Shown here: positions 24,441-32,327 of the stretch, piece by piece | How positions within the stretch are numbered: the first letter of the stretch is position 1 | How the letters are laid out: every line of letters begins with the position of its first letter | DNA from: Verrucomicrobiota bacterium | GTDB lineage: Bacteria > Verrucomicrobiota > Verrucomicrobiia > Limisphaerales > CAIMTB01 | Assembly: GCA_963205105.1 (NCBI GenBank) | Contig: CAUJJW010000279.1 | Location: 1-35,230 of the forward strand | Reading direction: 5' to 3' | Length of the DNA: 35,230 nucleotides | Program-made: the position numbers and the translations under genes | Notes under the pieces: generated by a model | Databases searched by the model: none | Seen by the model: only the letters and a program-made list of their open reading frames with translations | What the model was told of the DNA's origin: nothing

Positions 24441-24469
24441 AGGCGGGGACGCAAGGTCCCTGCCTTTTT
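24441..24469 (+). terminator. Rho-independent terminator of the transposition operon
   Basis: Stem aggcgggga/tccctgcct (one G-T pair) with a 10-base loop, followed by five T. It ends the rightward operon about 60 bases inside the right end of the element. Beyond it lie two copies of tttggacacg (24472 and 24492), 20 bases apart. Confidence 0.8.
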
Positions 24470-24502
24470 GCTTTGGACACGCCAAACCGAGTTTGGACAC
24501 GA

Positions 24503-24531
24503 AATCGAGAAAACTAGGTCGCGACGTTACA
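24503..24531 (-). repeat. Right terminal inverted repeat
   Basis: Reads, as reverse complement, tgtaacgtcgcgacctag and onwards, matching the left end at 22 of 27 positions; bases 24503-24526 also equal 16177-16200 exactly. It ends in ACA at 24531, followed by gggt. Confidence 0.7.
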
Positions 24532-24545
24532 GGGTGGGGAATAGA

Positions 24546-24619
24546 TGGAGCGGGCGGAGGGAATCGAACCCTCGTGACCAGCTTGGAAGGCTGGAGCTTT
24601 ACCACTAAGCAACGCCCGC
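24546..24619 (-). tRNA. tRNA-Gly(TCC)
   Basis: On the minus strand: acceptor gcgggcg/cgcccgc, D arm with gcttagtggtaaagc, anticodon stem ccagc/gctgg around cttccaa (anticodon TCC, glycine), T arm gaggg/ccctc with ttcgatt, discriminator T, encoded CCA. All arms pair. Its 3' end is 14 bases from the mobile element. Confidence 0.95.
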
Positions 24620-24694
24620 GCCGGGCTGCGAAGCGGTGAAATAGTGGGCCCCCGGCGCTTGCGTTGTCAATTCGCAGGATTTTAACCTTTCGGC

Positions 24695-26116
24695 ATGCCG
24701 GACCTGCTGCTCCGCGGTGGGCGTGTCCTCGACCCCAGTCAGTCATTGGATGCGACCCTTGATGTTTTGATCCGCGGTGGACGAATTGTGGCGATTGCGC
24801 CCGACCTTTTGGACCATCCGGAAGCGCGGGGCGTTGGCGTCGTGGATGTGTCCCGTCGGGTGGTGACTCCTGGTTTGGTGGATCTGCATGTGCACTTTCG
24901 TGAACCGGGACAGACCTCCAAGGAGAACATCGAGACCGGGGCGTTGTGTGCGGCGCGGGGTGGGTTCACCTCGGTGGTGTGCATGCCCAACACCCGTCCG
25001 GCGATCGACGATCCGGCCGCGGTGGGGTTGGTGAAGGACCGGGCCCAGGCGCGGGCGTGTGTGCGGGTTTTCGTGGCTGGGGCGATCACGAAGGACATTG
25101 CCGGCGAGGAACTGGCCCCGCTGGGTTCATTGCACCGCGCCGGTGTGGTGGCGATCACGGACGACGGGAAGTGCATTCAGAACACCGACGTGATGCGTCG
25201 CGCGCTGGAGTATGCACGGATGTACGACTTGAAGGTGATGGATCACTGCCAGGACTACGATCTGGTGTCGGAAGGGGTGATGCATGAGGGCTATTGGAGT
25301 ACGGCATTGGAATTGCGTGGGTGGCCGGCGGTGGGGGAGGACTCGATCGTGGCGCGCAATGTGATTCTGGCGCGGATGACCGGGACTCATATTCACTGCC
25401 AGCACATCAGTTCGCGCCGCAGCGTGAACCTGATTCGGAAGGCGCGGGCCGAAGGCGTGCCGATCTCGGGTGAGGCATGCCCGCATCATTATGTGCTGAC
25501 GGACGCGGCGGTGGCGGGAAGCGAGGCGTTCTGGAAGGAGGACGGTCTATCCCTTTATTCGGCGGGACTGATGCCCGAGGGCCAGCGCCCGATCTGGCCG
25601 TCGTACGACACCAACTTCAAAATGAATCCTCCGCTGCGTTCCGCGGATGACCGGGCGGCGGTGGTGGAAGGTTTGCGTGATGGGACGCTGGATATCCTGG
25701 CGAGCGACCACGCCCCGCACTGCAACTACGAAAAGGACGTGGAGTTTGATTTCGCGCCGTTTGGCATCCTGGGACTGGAAACGCAGCTGGCGTTGGCGCT
25801 GACCGAACTGGTCCATCCCGGGCATCTTTCCCTGGCGCGGGTGGTGGAACTTTACAGCTCCCGGCCGGCAACGCTGCTGCCGTTGGTGGCGACGGAGACG
25901 GGAACGCGTTTGGGTCGCTTGGAAGTGGGAGGGCCGGCGGACGTGACGGTGATCGATCCCGACCTCGAGTGGACCTACGACGTGACGAAGACAGCGAGCA
26001 AATCGGCGAATTCACCGTTCCACCTGTGGCGACTCAAGGGGAAGGCGGTGGCGACGCTGTGTCGGGGGAGCGTCGTCTGGAGCGAAGTCGAAGGCTTGGC
26101 CGGGCCGGGTGTTTGA
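24695..26116 (+). CDS. pyrC: Dihydroorotase (class I)
   Basis: 473 residues. Cyclises N-carbamoyl-aspartate to dihydroorotate in pyrimidine synthesis. Metal-site motifs: DLHVHFREPG (H65, H67), ITDDGK (D156/157), VMDHCQD (H184), HCQHISS (H237) and ASDHAPH (D338). MPNTRPAID and EACPHHYVLTD are also typical. Class I enzymes use Asp in place of the carboxylated Lys, which fits here. It is about 45 residues longer than usual because of a segment at about 274-303 (EAFWKEDGLSLYSAGLMPEG and following) just before NFKMNPPLR. No other pyr gene is near; it begins 76 bases from tRNA-Gly on the opposite strand. Confidence 0.92.
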   Translation: MPDLLLRGGRVLDPSQSLDATLDVLIRGGRIVAIAPDLLDHPEARGVGVVDVSRRVVTPGLVDLHVHFREPGQTSKENIETGALCAARGGFTSVVCMPNTRPAIDDPAAVGLVKDRAQARACVRVFVAGAITKDIAGEELAPLGSLHRAGVVAITDDGKCIQNTDVMRRALEYARMYDLKVMDHCQDYDLVSEGVMHEGYWSTALELRGWPAVGEDSIVARNVILARMTGTHIHCQHISSRRSVNLIRKARAEGVPISGEACPHHYVLTDAAVAGSEAFWKEDGLSLYSAGLMPEGQRPIWPSYDTNFKMNPPLRSADDRAAVVEGLRDGTLDILASDHAPHCNYEKDVEFDFAPFGILGLETQLALALTELVHPGHLSLARVVELYSSRPATLLPLVATETGTRLGRLEVGGPADVTVIDPDLEWTYDVTKTASKSANSPFHLWRLKGKAVATLCRGSVVWSEVEGLAGPGV

Positions 26117-26165
26117 AGCGGGGATTAGTCGATGGCAGGAGGGTGCGACCCCGTGAATGAAACCA

Positions 26166-26431
26166 TTATCCGCCGATGACGATGTACCGCGCTCCACGCT
26201 GGTTCAGGTGGAGGCAGAGGTTGCGGAGGTCGGCGGCGGTGGGCTCACGGGATTCCGCGGTGTTCGGGGGCGGGAGATCATCTTCCATAACCATAGGTCG
26301 GCCTCGACGTGGGAGGCGAATCGGTAGGCTCCACGCGGAACCCAAGGGACTGCGAAAGCCTTCTGCCACTCCCGCGCATTCTCCTGCGTGTAACGGCCCG
26401 CGAAGCGGTTGAAGCCATGGGTGCCCCGCAA
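26166..26431 (-). pseudogene. Remnant of a two-gene cassette: nucleotidyltransferase start plus companion
   Basis: Downstream part (26166-26294): 42 codons, MEDDLPPPNTAESREP then LRNLCLHLNQRGARYIVIGG and a stop. This is the start of a nucleotidyltransferase-like protein (gvRYvviGG motif) cut before the catalytic GS and DxD. Upstream part (about 26204-26431): a segment with HGFNRFAGRYTQENAREWQK and VPWVPRGAYRFASHVEADLW that resembles a conserved small protein often preceding such nucleotidyltransferases; it has no good start codon. The two frames overlap. A decayed toxin-antitoxin-like or accessory pair is likely; both assignments rest on short stretches. The rest of 26117-26529 shows nothing else. 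Confidence 0.45.
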
Positions 26432-26529
26432 AACCCACCTCCAACAAGCGGGATGCGCCGCGTCTGTTCGGCCGGGCCATTTTCCCGGTTGCCGCGGTGG
26501 GTGGCGTGGGGGGATGATTTCCGCTCTGC

Positions 26530-27327
26530 ATGAACTCTCGCTCGCTCATTTTGGCCGCGGCGTTTCTCGGCGCGGCATTTCCCACCATGTCCGCGGATAA
26601 GCCCGGCTACACCGACACCCCTGTGATCACCGGCCAGAAATGGAAGGTGCACGATGCCGATCGCCCACAGCCGCGGGTGGTGGCGCCGGGTTCGACGTTC
26701 AGCCACGGGGCAACCGCACCGGCGGACGCCGTGGTCCTGTTCGACGGCAAGGATCTGTCGAAGTGGACCAAGGGCGGAGCGCCGGCTCCCTGGAAGGTCG
26801 AAGGCGGCTACATGGAAGTGATCGGCAAGACCGGTGACATCCAGACCAAGGACAAGTTCGGCAGCTTTCAATTGCACCTCGAGTACGCCACGCCGAACCC
26901 GCCGGTGGGCGACAGTCAGGGTCGCTGCAACAGCGGCGTGTTTCTGCACGGGCTCTACGAGATCCAAGTCCTCGACTGCTACAACAACCCGACCTATGCC
27001 GACGGCACGGTGGGCTGCATTTATGGTCAATGGCCGCCGCTGGTGAACGGCGCCAAGCCGCCCGGACAATGGCACAGCTACGACATCATTTTTGAGGCTC
27101 CCAAGGTCGACGGCGGCAAGGTCGTGGAACCCGCCTACGTGACGGTCATTCTGAACGGCGTCGTGACCCAGCATCGGAAGCCCATTTTGGGCCCCGTGCG
27201 GCATCGCGACGTTGCGGCCTATGAACCCAACACTCCGACGTCCGGCCCCATCGGCTTGCAGGACCACGGCGATCCCGTCCGATTCCGCAACATCTGGGTC
27301 CGGCCGCTGGGCGAATACGACAAGTAG
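26530..27327 (+). CDS. Exported DUF1080 protein (second copy)
   Basis: 265 residues with a signal peptide (MNSRSLILAAAFLGAAFPTM, then SA/DK). The DUF1080 domain fills about 70-262: VVLFDGKDLSKWTKG, SFQLHLEYATPNPP, CNSGVFLHGLYEIQVLDCYN, GQWHSYDIIFEAP, and the ending IGLQDHGDPVRFRNIWVRPL. It is likely a periplasmic sugar-active or sugar-binding protein like the one at 14852, but it lacks that protein's extra N-terminal domain. It is monocistronic and converges on the HerA-like gene; a terminator lies inside that gene at 27566-27592. Confidence 0.9.
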   Translation: MNSRSLILAAAFLGAAFPTMSADKPGYTDTPVITGQKWKVHDADRPQPRVVAPGSTFSHGATAPADAVVLFDGKDLSKWTKGGAPAPWKVEGGYMEVIGKTGDIQTKDKFGSFQLHLEYATPNPPVGDSQGRCNSGVFLHGLYEIQVLDCYNNPTYADGTVGCIYGQWPPLVNGAKPPGQWHSYDIIFEAPKVDGGKVVEPAYVTVILNGVVTQHRKPILGPVRHRDVAAYEPNTPTSGPIGLQDHGDPVRFRNIWVRPLGEYDK

Positions 27328-27342
27328 ACGGCAGGCGTCGGG

Positions 27343-28887
27343 CTACCGGCGGCGGCCGCCGAAAATGGACCCGAGGACGCCACGCAGGATTTCGCGGCCC
27401 AGGGTGCTGCCGACGGTGCGGGCGGCGCTTTTGGCGACGGTTTCCACCAGGGAATCCGGTTGTCGTCCGCGGGACCGGGGTTCATTCCGGGGAAGGTGGG
27501 TGGCTCCACCGTTGGTGCCCGATCGGGTCGCGGATGCCGCGCCGCTTCCAAATAGATTTGCGAAGAACCCGCCTTCCGAGGCGGGTTTTTTTGTTGGCTC
27601 ACCGTCGGTGTCGGGCGTCTGGCTGAGTTTTTCGAAGGCGGATTCCCGGTCGACGACCTTCTCGTACACGCCGGCGACGATGGATGTGGCCATAAGCTGC
27701 TGACGTTGACCCGGGGTGATGGGGCCGATCTGGCTTCGGGGAGGACAGATCAGGGTGCGCTGAACCATTCCCGGCTGTCCCTTTTCGTCGAGGAACGAGA
27801 CCAGGGCTTCCCCGACGGCGAGTTCGGTGAGCACCGACTGGGTGTCGAGCTTTGGGTTGGGGCGGAAGGTTTCCGCGGCGGCTCGAATTGCCTTCTGATC
27901 CTTGGGGGTGAAAGCGCGCAACGCGTGCTGGACCCGGTTTCCGAGCTGGCCGAGGACCGCATCGGGAATGTCCTGGGGATTTTGGGTGACGAAATAGACG
28001 CCAACACCCTTGGAGCGGACCAGGCGGACGACCTGTTCGACCTTGTCCAGGAGGGCTGGAGGCATGTCGTCGAAGAGCAGGTGGGCTTCGTCGAAGAAGA
28101 ACACGAGTTTGGGTTGGGGAAGGTCGCCGACCTCGGGGAGGTTCTCGAAGAGTTCCGAGAGCATCCAGAGGAGGAAAGTCGCGTAGACGCGCGGGGCGAG
28201 CATCAGTTTCTCGGCGGCGAGCAGGTTGATGACGCCATGTCCCCGGCTGTCGGTTTGGAGGAGGTCGTCGAGGTTCAGGGCGGGTTCCGCGAAGAAACGG
28301 TCGCCGCCTTGCTGTTCGAGGGTCATGAGACCCCGCTGGATGGCGCCGACGCTGGCGGCGGAGACGTTTCCGTAGCGGGTGGTGAAGGCGGCGGCGTTTT
28401 CGGCGACGTAGGTGAGCAGGGCCCGGAGGTCTTTGAGGTCCAGGAGAAGGAGTCCGTGCTCATCGGCGACCTTGAAGACGATGTTGAGGACGCCCGACTG
28501 GGTTTCGTTGAGCTGGAGGAGTCGGGACAGGAGGACGGGGCCCATCTCGGAGATGGTGGCGCGGACGGGATGGCCCTGGGTGCCGAAGACATCCCAGAAG
28601 GTGACGGGGCAGCCGGAGAAGTTGAAATCGTCGAGCTTCAGCTGGCGGATGCGATCGTCGATCCTGGGTTTGGACTGGCCGGGCTGGCTGATGCCGGCGA
28701 GATCGCCTTTGACGTCGGCGAGGAAGACGGGGACACCGCGGGCGCTGAAGGATTCAGCGAGCACCTGGAGCGTGATGGTCTTGCCGGTGCCGGTGGCGCC
28801 GGCGATGAGTCCGTGGCGGTTGGCCATCTGGGGCAGGAGCAGGACATCGGATTCGCCGCGACCGACGAGGATGGGCTGGGCTTGCAC
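27343..28887 (-). CDS. HerA/YjgR-like ATPase (DUF853)
   Basis: 514 residues, normal for YjgR. Walker A GATGTGKT is at 30-37; FLADVKGDLAG and CPVTFWDVFGTQGHPVR are family-specific; Walker B is LVFFFDEAHLLFDD and the sensor FVTQNPQDIPDAVLGQLGNR follows. DUF853 proteins are FtsK/HerA-type hexameric ATPases of unclear role, perhaps DNA translocation. The C-terminal 110 residues are low in complexity with a closing basic tail (LGSIFGGRRR). A rightward terminator hairpin encodes part of the linker (KKPASEGGFF). The MFS gene starts 73 bases from its start on the other strand. Confidence 0.9.
   Translation of the reverse strand: MQAQPILVGRGESDVLLLPQMANRHGLIAGATGTGKTITLQVLAESFSARGVPVFLADVKGDLAGISQPGQSKPRIDDRIRQLKLDDFNFSGCPVTFWDVFGTQGHPVRATISEMGPVLLSRLLQLNETQSGVLNIVFKVADEHGLLLLDLKDLRALLTYVAENAAAFTTRYGNVSAASVGAIQRGLMTLEQQGGDRFFAEPALNLDDLLQTDSRGHGVINLLAAEKLMLAPRVYATFLLWMLSELFENLPEVGDLPQPKLVFFFDEAHLLFDDMPPALLDKVEQVVRLVRSKGVGVYFVTQNPQDIPDAVLGQLGNRVQHALRAFTPKDQKAIRAAAETFRPNPKLDTQSVLTELAVGEALVSFLDEKGQPGMVQRTLICPPRSQIGPITPGQRQQLMATSIVAGVYEKVVDRESAFEKLSQTPDTDGEPTKKPASEGGFFANLFGSGAASATRSGTNGGATHLPRNEPRSRGRQPDSLVETVAKSAARTVGSTLGREILRGVLGSIFGGRRR
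27566..27592 (+). terminator. Rho-independent terminator inside the convergent HerA-like gene
   Basis: Perfect 9-bp stem aacccgcct/aggcgggtt, loop tccg, and seven T in total (27586-27592). It can stop rightward transcripts from the DUF1080 gene ending 240 bases upstream, and it sits within the coding sequence of the leftward ATPase gene. Confidence 0.75.
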
Positions 28888-28960
28888 GGGCGGAGTGAAG
28901 CAGAGGCGGGTTTGCGATGCAGCATGTTCATCGACAGGGGGCTGGTCATCGGGCGAAGGG

Positions 28961-30601
28961 ATGGCTTACAAGTGCGCGATGCAATCGACGGGTTTGCGGC
29001 TGTCCACCACGCAGTGGCTGATATGTGTCATCGCGTCGATCGGCTTTGCCTTCGACATCTACGAGCTGCTGATGCTGCCGCTGGTGGTGGGGCCGGCGCT
29101 TCAGGAACTGATCGGTGCGACCCCGGGCTCCCCGGAGTTCCAAATGTGGACCAGCCGGTTGTTTTACTGGCCGGCGATCTTTGGGGGACTTTTTGGGTTG
29201 GTGGGGGGCTACCTGACCGATCGGTTGGGACGACGACGGGTGCTGACCTGGAGCATCATGATTTACGCGCTGGGCGCCTTTTTCGCCGGGTTCAGCACGT
29301 CGGTCTGGATGCTGTTGGTGTTTCGGTGCTTTGTGTTTGTGGGGGTTTGTGTGGAATTCGTTGCGGCGGTCGCCTGGCTGTCCGAGCTGTTTCCGGATCC
29401 GAAGCAACGGGAGAAGGTGTTGGGGTACACGCAGGCGTTTTCCTCGTTTGGCGGGCTGCTGATTGCCTTCGCGAACGGGCTTTGCGTTCAGTATGCGGCT
29501 CAAATGCCGAGCATCGATCTGTTCGGGTTCTTCGGCGACGGCATCAAAGATCACCATGCGGCCTGGCGGTACACCTTGATGACGGGGTTGATACCGGCTT
29601 TTCCGCTGCTGGTGATCCGGCCGTTCCTGCCGGAGTCGCCGGTCTGGCAGGCGAAGAGGACCTCGGGGACCTTGAAGCGACCGAGCCTCGCCGAGTTGTT
29701 CCAGCCGAAACTGCGACGGACGACCCTGGTCACGACGGCCATGTTTGCCATGGCCTATGGTGCGGCGTTCGGGGCGATTCAGCACATTCCGCGGATCATT
29801 CCGGGATTGGCCGAGGTGAAATCGTTGTCCCAGGCGGCGGCGGTGAAGGCGACGGAAGGCAAGCCGGAGGACCAAAAGAAGCGTTTGGGAGGCATGGCTG
29901 CTCGTCGTGCGGAGCAGGGGGTGGCGGCCAAGGTGACCAAGGTTCAGGAACTGGGTGGTTTGCTGGGACGGGCGGTGATGGCGGTGATGGCGGTGGCGCT
30001 TCTGTTGAAGGGGGGGATGAGCTTCCGAAGCCTTGCCGCCTGGAGTGTGAGTGTGGCGTGGCTGCTGGTGGAGGTGTTGTCCGATTTTCAGGGTTCCGCG
30101 GGAGACCATTTCGCCCGGGCCGGCATCGCCGTGGGCGCGGGGTTGGTGGGGGCCGGGGTGATCTATCTGCTCATTGCGGCCGTTCAGAAACTCGTCAAGC
30201 CGACGGCTGGAAATCTCATCCGGGTGTTCCAGGTGCCCGGTCTGATCGCGATTGCCATAACCTTCGCCTACGCCGCTGTGACCGGTCTGACTCCGTTGAA
30301 GATCGGCATTTTCGTGGCGGGCTTCTTCACCGTGGCGCAGTTCAGCTTCTGGGGGAATTACCTGCCACGCGCCTATCCTCTTCACCTTCGTGGAACCGGT
30401 GAGAGTTTCGCCGCGAACATTGGCGGACGCCTGATCGGGACATCCTTCGCCTGGCTGACCACGTCCCTGGCGACGACGACCGATCCGGCGCTGGCTCCGG
30501 CGAAGCTTGCGTACACGGCGGCGGCTGTGGGTGTGGCGGTGTACGTGGTGGGCTTTGTGCTGTCGTTCTTCCTGCCTGAGCCCGGTGGAGCCGAAGACTG
30601 A
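28961..30601 (+). CDS. MFS transporter with enlarged central region
   Basis: 546 residues from the ATG at 28961 (28979 is an alternative; neither has an ideal ribosome site). The sugar-porter-like N-half has FAFDIYELLMLPLVVGPALQ, motif A GYLTDRLGRRRVLTW, and CVEFVAAVAWLSELFPDPKQ. After six helices a long stretch (about 280-400) adds a charged loop (KATEGKPEDQKKRLGGMAAR) and about three extra hydrophobic segments before the C-half resumes (GLIAIAITFAYAAVTG; WGNYLPRAYPLHLRGTGESF). The total length exceeds the usual 400-450 residues. It is an inner-membrane symporter of unknown substrate. No operon partner. Confidence 0.85.
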   Translation: MAYKCAMQSTGLRLSTTQWLICVIASIGFAFDIYELLMLPLVVGPALQELIGATPGSPEFQMWTSRLFYWPAIFGGLFGLVGGYLTDRLGRRRVLTWSIMIYALGAFFAGFSTSVWMLLVFRCFVFVGVCVEFVAAVAWLSELFPDPKQREKVLGYTQAFSSFGGLLIAFANGLCVQYAAQMPSIDLFGFFGDGIKDHHAAWRYTLMTGLIPAFPLLVIRPFLPESPVWQAKRTSGTLKRPSLAELFQPKLRRTTLVTTAMFAMAYGAAFGAIQHIPRIIPGLAEVKSLSQAAAVKATEGKPEDQKKRLGGMAARRAEQGVAAKVTKVQELGGLLGRAVMAVMAVALLLKGGMSFRSLAAWSVSVAWLLVEVLSDFQGSAGDHFARAGIAVGAGLVGAGVIYLLIAAVQKLVKPTAGNLIRVFQVPGLIAIAITFAYAAVTGLTPLKIGIFVAGFFTVAQFSFWGNYLPRAYPLHLRGTGESFAANIGGRLIGTSFAWLTTSLATTTDPALAPAKLAYTAAAVGVAVYVVGFVLSFFLPEPGGAED

Positions 30602-30648
30602 TCTCGGCTGGCCGGGAAAGCGGGCACCAGGCGGAGCTTCGCTTCGAG

Positions 30649-32307
30649 TCAGGGTGCTGCCGGCTTTTCGAGCAGTTCCACCAGCCGATCGATGGCCGGA
30701 TTTTCCCAGACGTTGGTGCCACCACCCGCCCAGCGAACCTCAATGCGATCGATTCGTGTTCGTTGACCCAATCCGAAGTGGGGCAGGGAGCCGAAATGAC
30801 TCTGGTAGCCCCGACCGCTATGGACTTCGTCCACCTGGGTCAGGTCGCCGGCGACGACCTTGATGCGTGCCCCGACGCCATCGCGATTGCTCCGGCTTCC
30901 TCGCAGTCGCAACCGAATCCAATGGTTCTTCGCCGGGCTGTCATTCCTGAGCAGGGTGGGCTCCCTCCGGGCGTTGAGGATGACGACGTCGATGTCGCCG
31001 TCGTTGTCGAGGTCGTCGAACGCAGCGCCCCGGCTGCTGAGCTTTACCGAGAGGCCATCCCCGGCGCGGGCGGAGGCATCCGTGAACTTTCCATGGCCCG
31101 TGTTCTCCAGGAGCAGATTCCTGGCCATGTAGGTGGCGGTGTCATCCCATCGCTCGACGTTGTCCTGGAGATGGCCGCAAGCCATGAACAAGTCACGGTC
31201 GCCGTCGTTGTCGAAATCGACCAAACCGTTGCCCCATTCCACCTGGTGGAAGGACCCTGATCCCGCCCCGGTGCCATAGGTCGCGTCGGCGAAGAATCCC
31301 CCGCCCTGGTTGCGGTACAGGATCGCCCATTGCTTCTGGTAGGAGGTCATATGGAAGTCGAGGCGACCGTCGTTGTCGAAATCGCCGCATTCCACGCCCA
31401 TGGTTCCCTGGCCAATACCGTGCATGTCGTAGGCGAGGCCGGAGAGCATGCCGACTTCCTCGAAGTTCCCTTTGCCGTCGTTCCTCCAGACGAAATTCGC
31501 CAAGGCATCGTTGCCGACGATAATATCGGTATCGCCGTCATCGTCGTAGTCGGCGCCAACCACGCCCATTGCCGTTCCGGCCAGCATCCCGATTCCGGAC
31601 GCCCGGCTGACATCTGTGAACGTCCCGTCGCCGTTGTTGCGGAACAAGCTCGAAGGAATCGGCCCGTACGTCATGGGGCCGACGTAGGCGGGGTGGCCGT
31701 TGACCACGCGGGTCTGATGCTTCGCCAAAGTGAAATCGATGTAGTTGGCGACGAACAGGTCCAGGTCGCCATCGTTGTCGATGTCGAGAAAGCTCGCCCC
31801 GGCACCGACCTTTTCGCCGTTCCCCACGCCCGCCTGGGCGGTGACGTCGGTGAAGGTCCCGTTGCCGTTGTTCCGGTAGAGGACGTTCGGCCCGAAATTG
31901 TTGAGGTAGAGGTCGGCGTGACCGTCGTTGTTGTAATCGCCGACGCAAACGCCGAGGCCATAGCCGGTGTCGCCCACGCCGGCGGACTGGGTGACGTCGG
32001 TGAACTTCCAGCCGCCGTCATTGCGGTAGAGCGCATTACGCGGAGGCGGTTCGGTTTTCGCGCCTGGCAGCGGCGCGCCGTTGAGGAAGTAGAGGTCGAT
32101 GTCGCCATCGCCGTCGTAATCGAATGTCGCGAGGCCTGCCGCAACGGACTCCACGATGTAGCGGCGCCCTGAGCTGCCGTCCGTATGGACAAAGGAAATC
32201 CCGGTTTGGCGGGTCACGTCGGTGAATTGGATGGGCGACGGAAGATCGGCGCCGTGGGCGACGACGAGGGCGGTGAGGAGGAAGAGGGAAGCAAGGGACC
32301 AGGGCAT
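30649..32307 (-). CDS. Exported FG-GAP/ASPIC-UnbV protein, copy 1
   Basis: 552 residues from the ATG at 32307 with a signal peptide (MPWSLASLFLLTALVVAHGA). Seven Ca-loop-type FG-GAP (VCBS) repeats follow, with DYDGDGDIDLYF, DYNNDGHADLYL, DIDNDGDLDLFV, DYDDDGDTDIIV, DFDNDGRLDFHM, DFDNDGDRDLFM and DLDNDGDIDVVI, making a beta-propeller. The C-terminal ASPIC/UnbV domain spans about 465-540 (HWIRLRLRGSRSNRDGVGAR; VHSGRGYQSHFGSLPHFGLG). Such CRTAC1-like proteins are secreted; function unknown. It is paralogous to the next gene and follows it after a 212-base gap with REP-like repeats. The frame is open further upstream through the repeats, but that part is not coding-like. Confidence 0.88.
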   Translation of the reverse strand: MPWSLASLFLLTALVVAHGADLPSPIQFTDVTRQTGISFVHTDGSSGRRYIVESVAAGLATFDYDGDGDIDLYFLNGAPLPGAKTEPPPRNALYRNDGGWKFTDVTQSAGVGDTGYGLGVCVGDYNNDGHADLYLNNFGPNVLYRNNGNGTFTDVTAQAGVGNGEKVGAGASFLDIDNDGDLDLFVANYIDFTLAKHQTRVVNGHPAYVGPMTYGPIPSSLFRNNGDGTFTDVSRASGIGMLAGTAMGVVGADYDDDGDTDIIVGNDALANFVWRNDGKGNFEEVGMLSGLAYDMHGIGQGTMGVECGDFDNDGRLDFHMTSYQKQWAILYRNQGGGFFADATYGTGAGSGSFHQVEWGNGLVDFDNDGDRDLFMACGHLQDNVERWDDTATYMARNLLLENTGHGKFTDASARAGDGLSVKLSSRGAAFDDLDNDGDIDVVILNARREPTLLRNDSPAKNHWIRLRLRGSRSNRDGVGARIKVVAGDLTQVDEVHSGRGYQSHFGSLPHFGLGQRTRIDRIEVRWAGGGTNVWENPAIDRLVELLEKPAAP

Positions 32308-32327
32308 GGCGATGGAGGGTGCCACGA

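Larger units (their letters stand above)
16003..24531. mobile_element. Mu-type transposable element carrying a capsid gene (8.5 kb)
   Basis: Ends: imperfect 27-bp inverted repeats (22 of 27 match) starting TGT at 16003 and ending ACA at 24531, each bordered outside by gggt (15999-16002 and 24532-24535), a possible 4-base target duplication. Contents from left: two small leftward genes and an RHH+HTH repressor; then rightward a Ner-like HTH protein, a major-capsid-like protein, two unknown proteins, a structured RNA, an HTH protein, a MuA-like transposase, a MuB-like ATPase and a terminator. Terminase, portal, protease, tail and lysis genes are absent. The right end is 14 bases from tRNA-Gly. 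MuA-family elements normally make 5-base duplications, so the exact ends need checking. Confidence 0.8.

Noticed and set aside
16177..24526. The 24-bp direct repeats as att sites of a site-specific recombinase
   Set aside because: No tyrosine or serine recombinase is encoded in the element, MuA/MuB are present, and terminal inverted repeats with TGT/ACA explain the ends better. Kept only as an alternative.
27706..30402. 898-codon open frame on the plus strand antisense to the HerA-like gene and overlapping the MFS gene
   Set aside because: It is low-complexity (Gly/Glu/Asp/Val), has no domain, and both genes it covers have clear families. High GC makes long antisense frames common.
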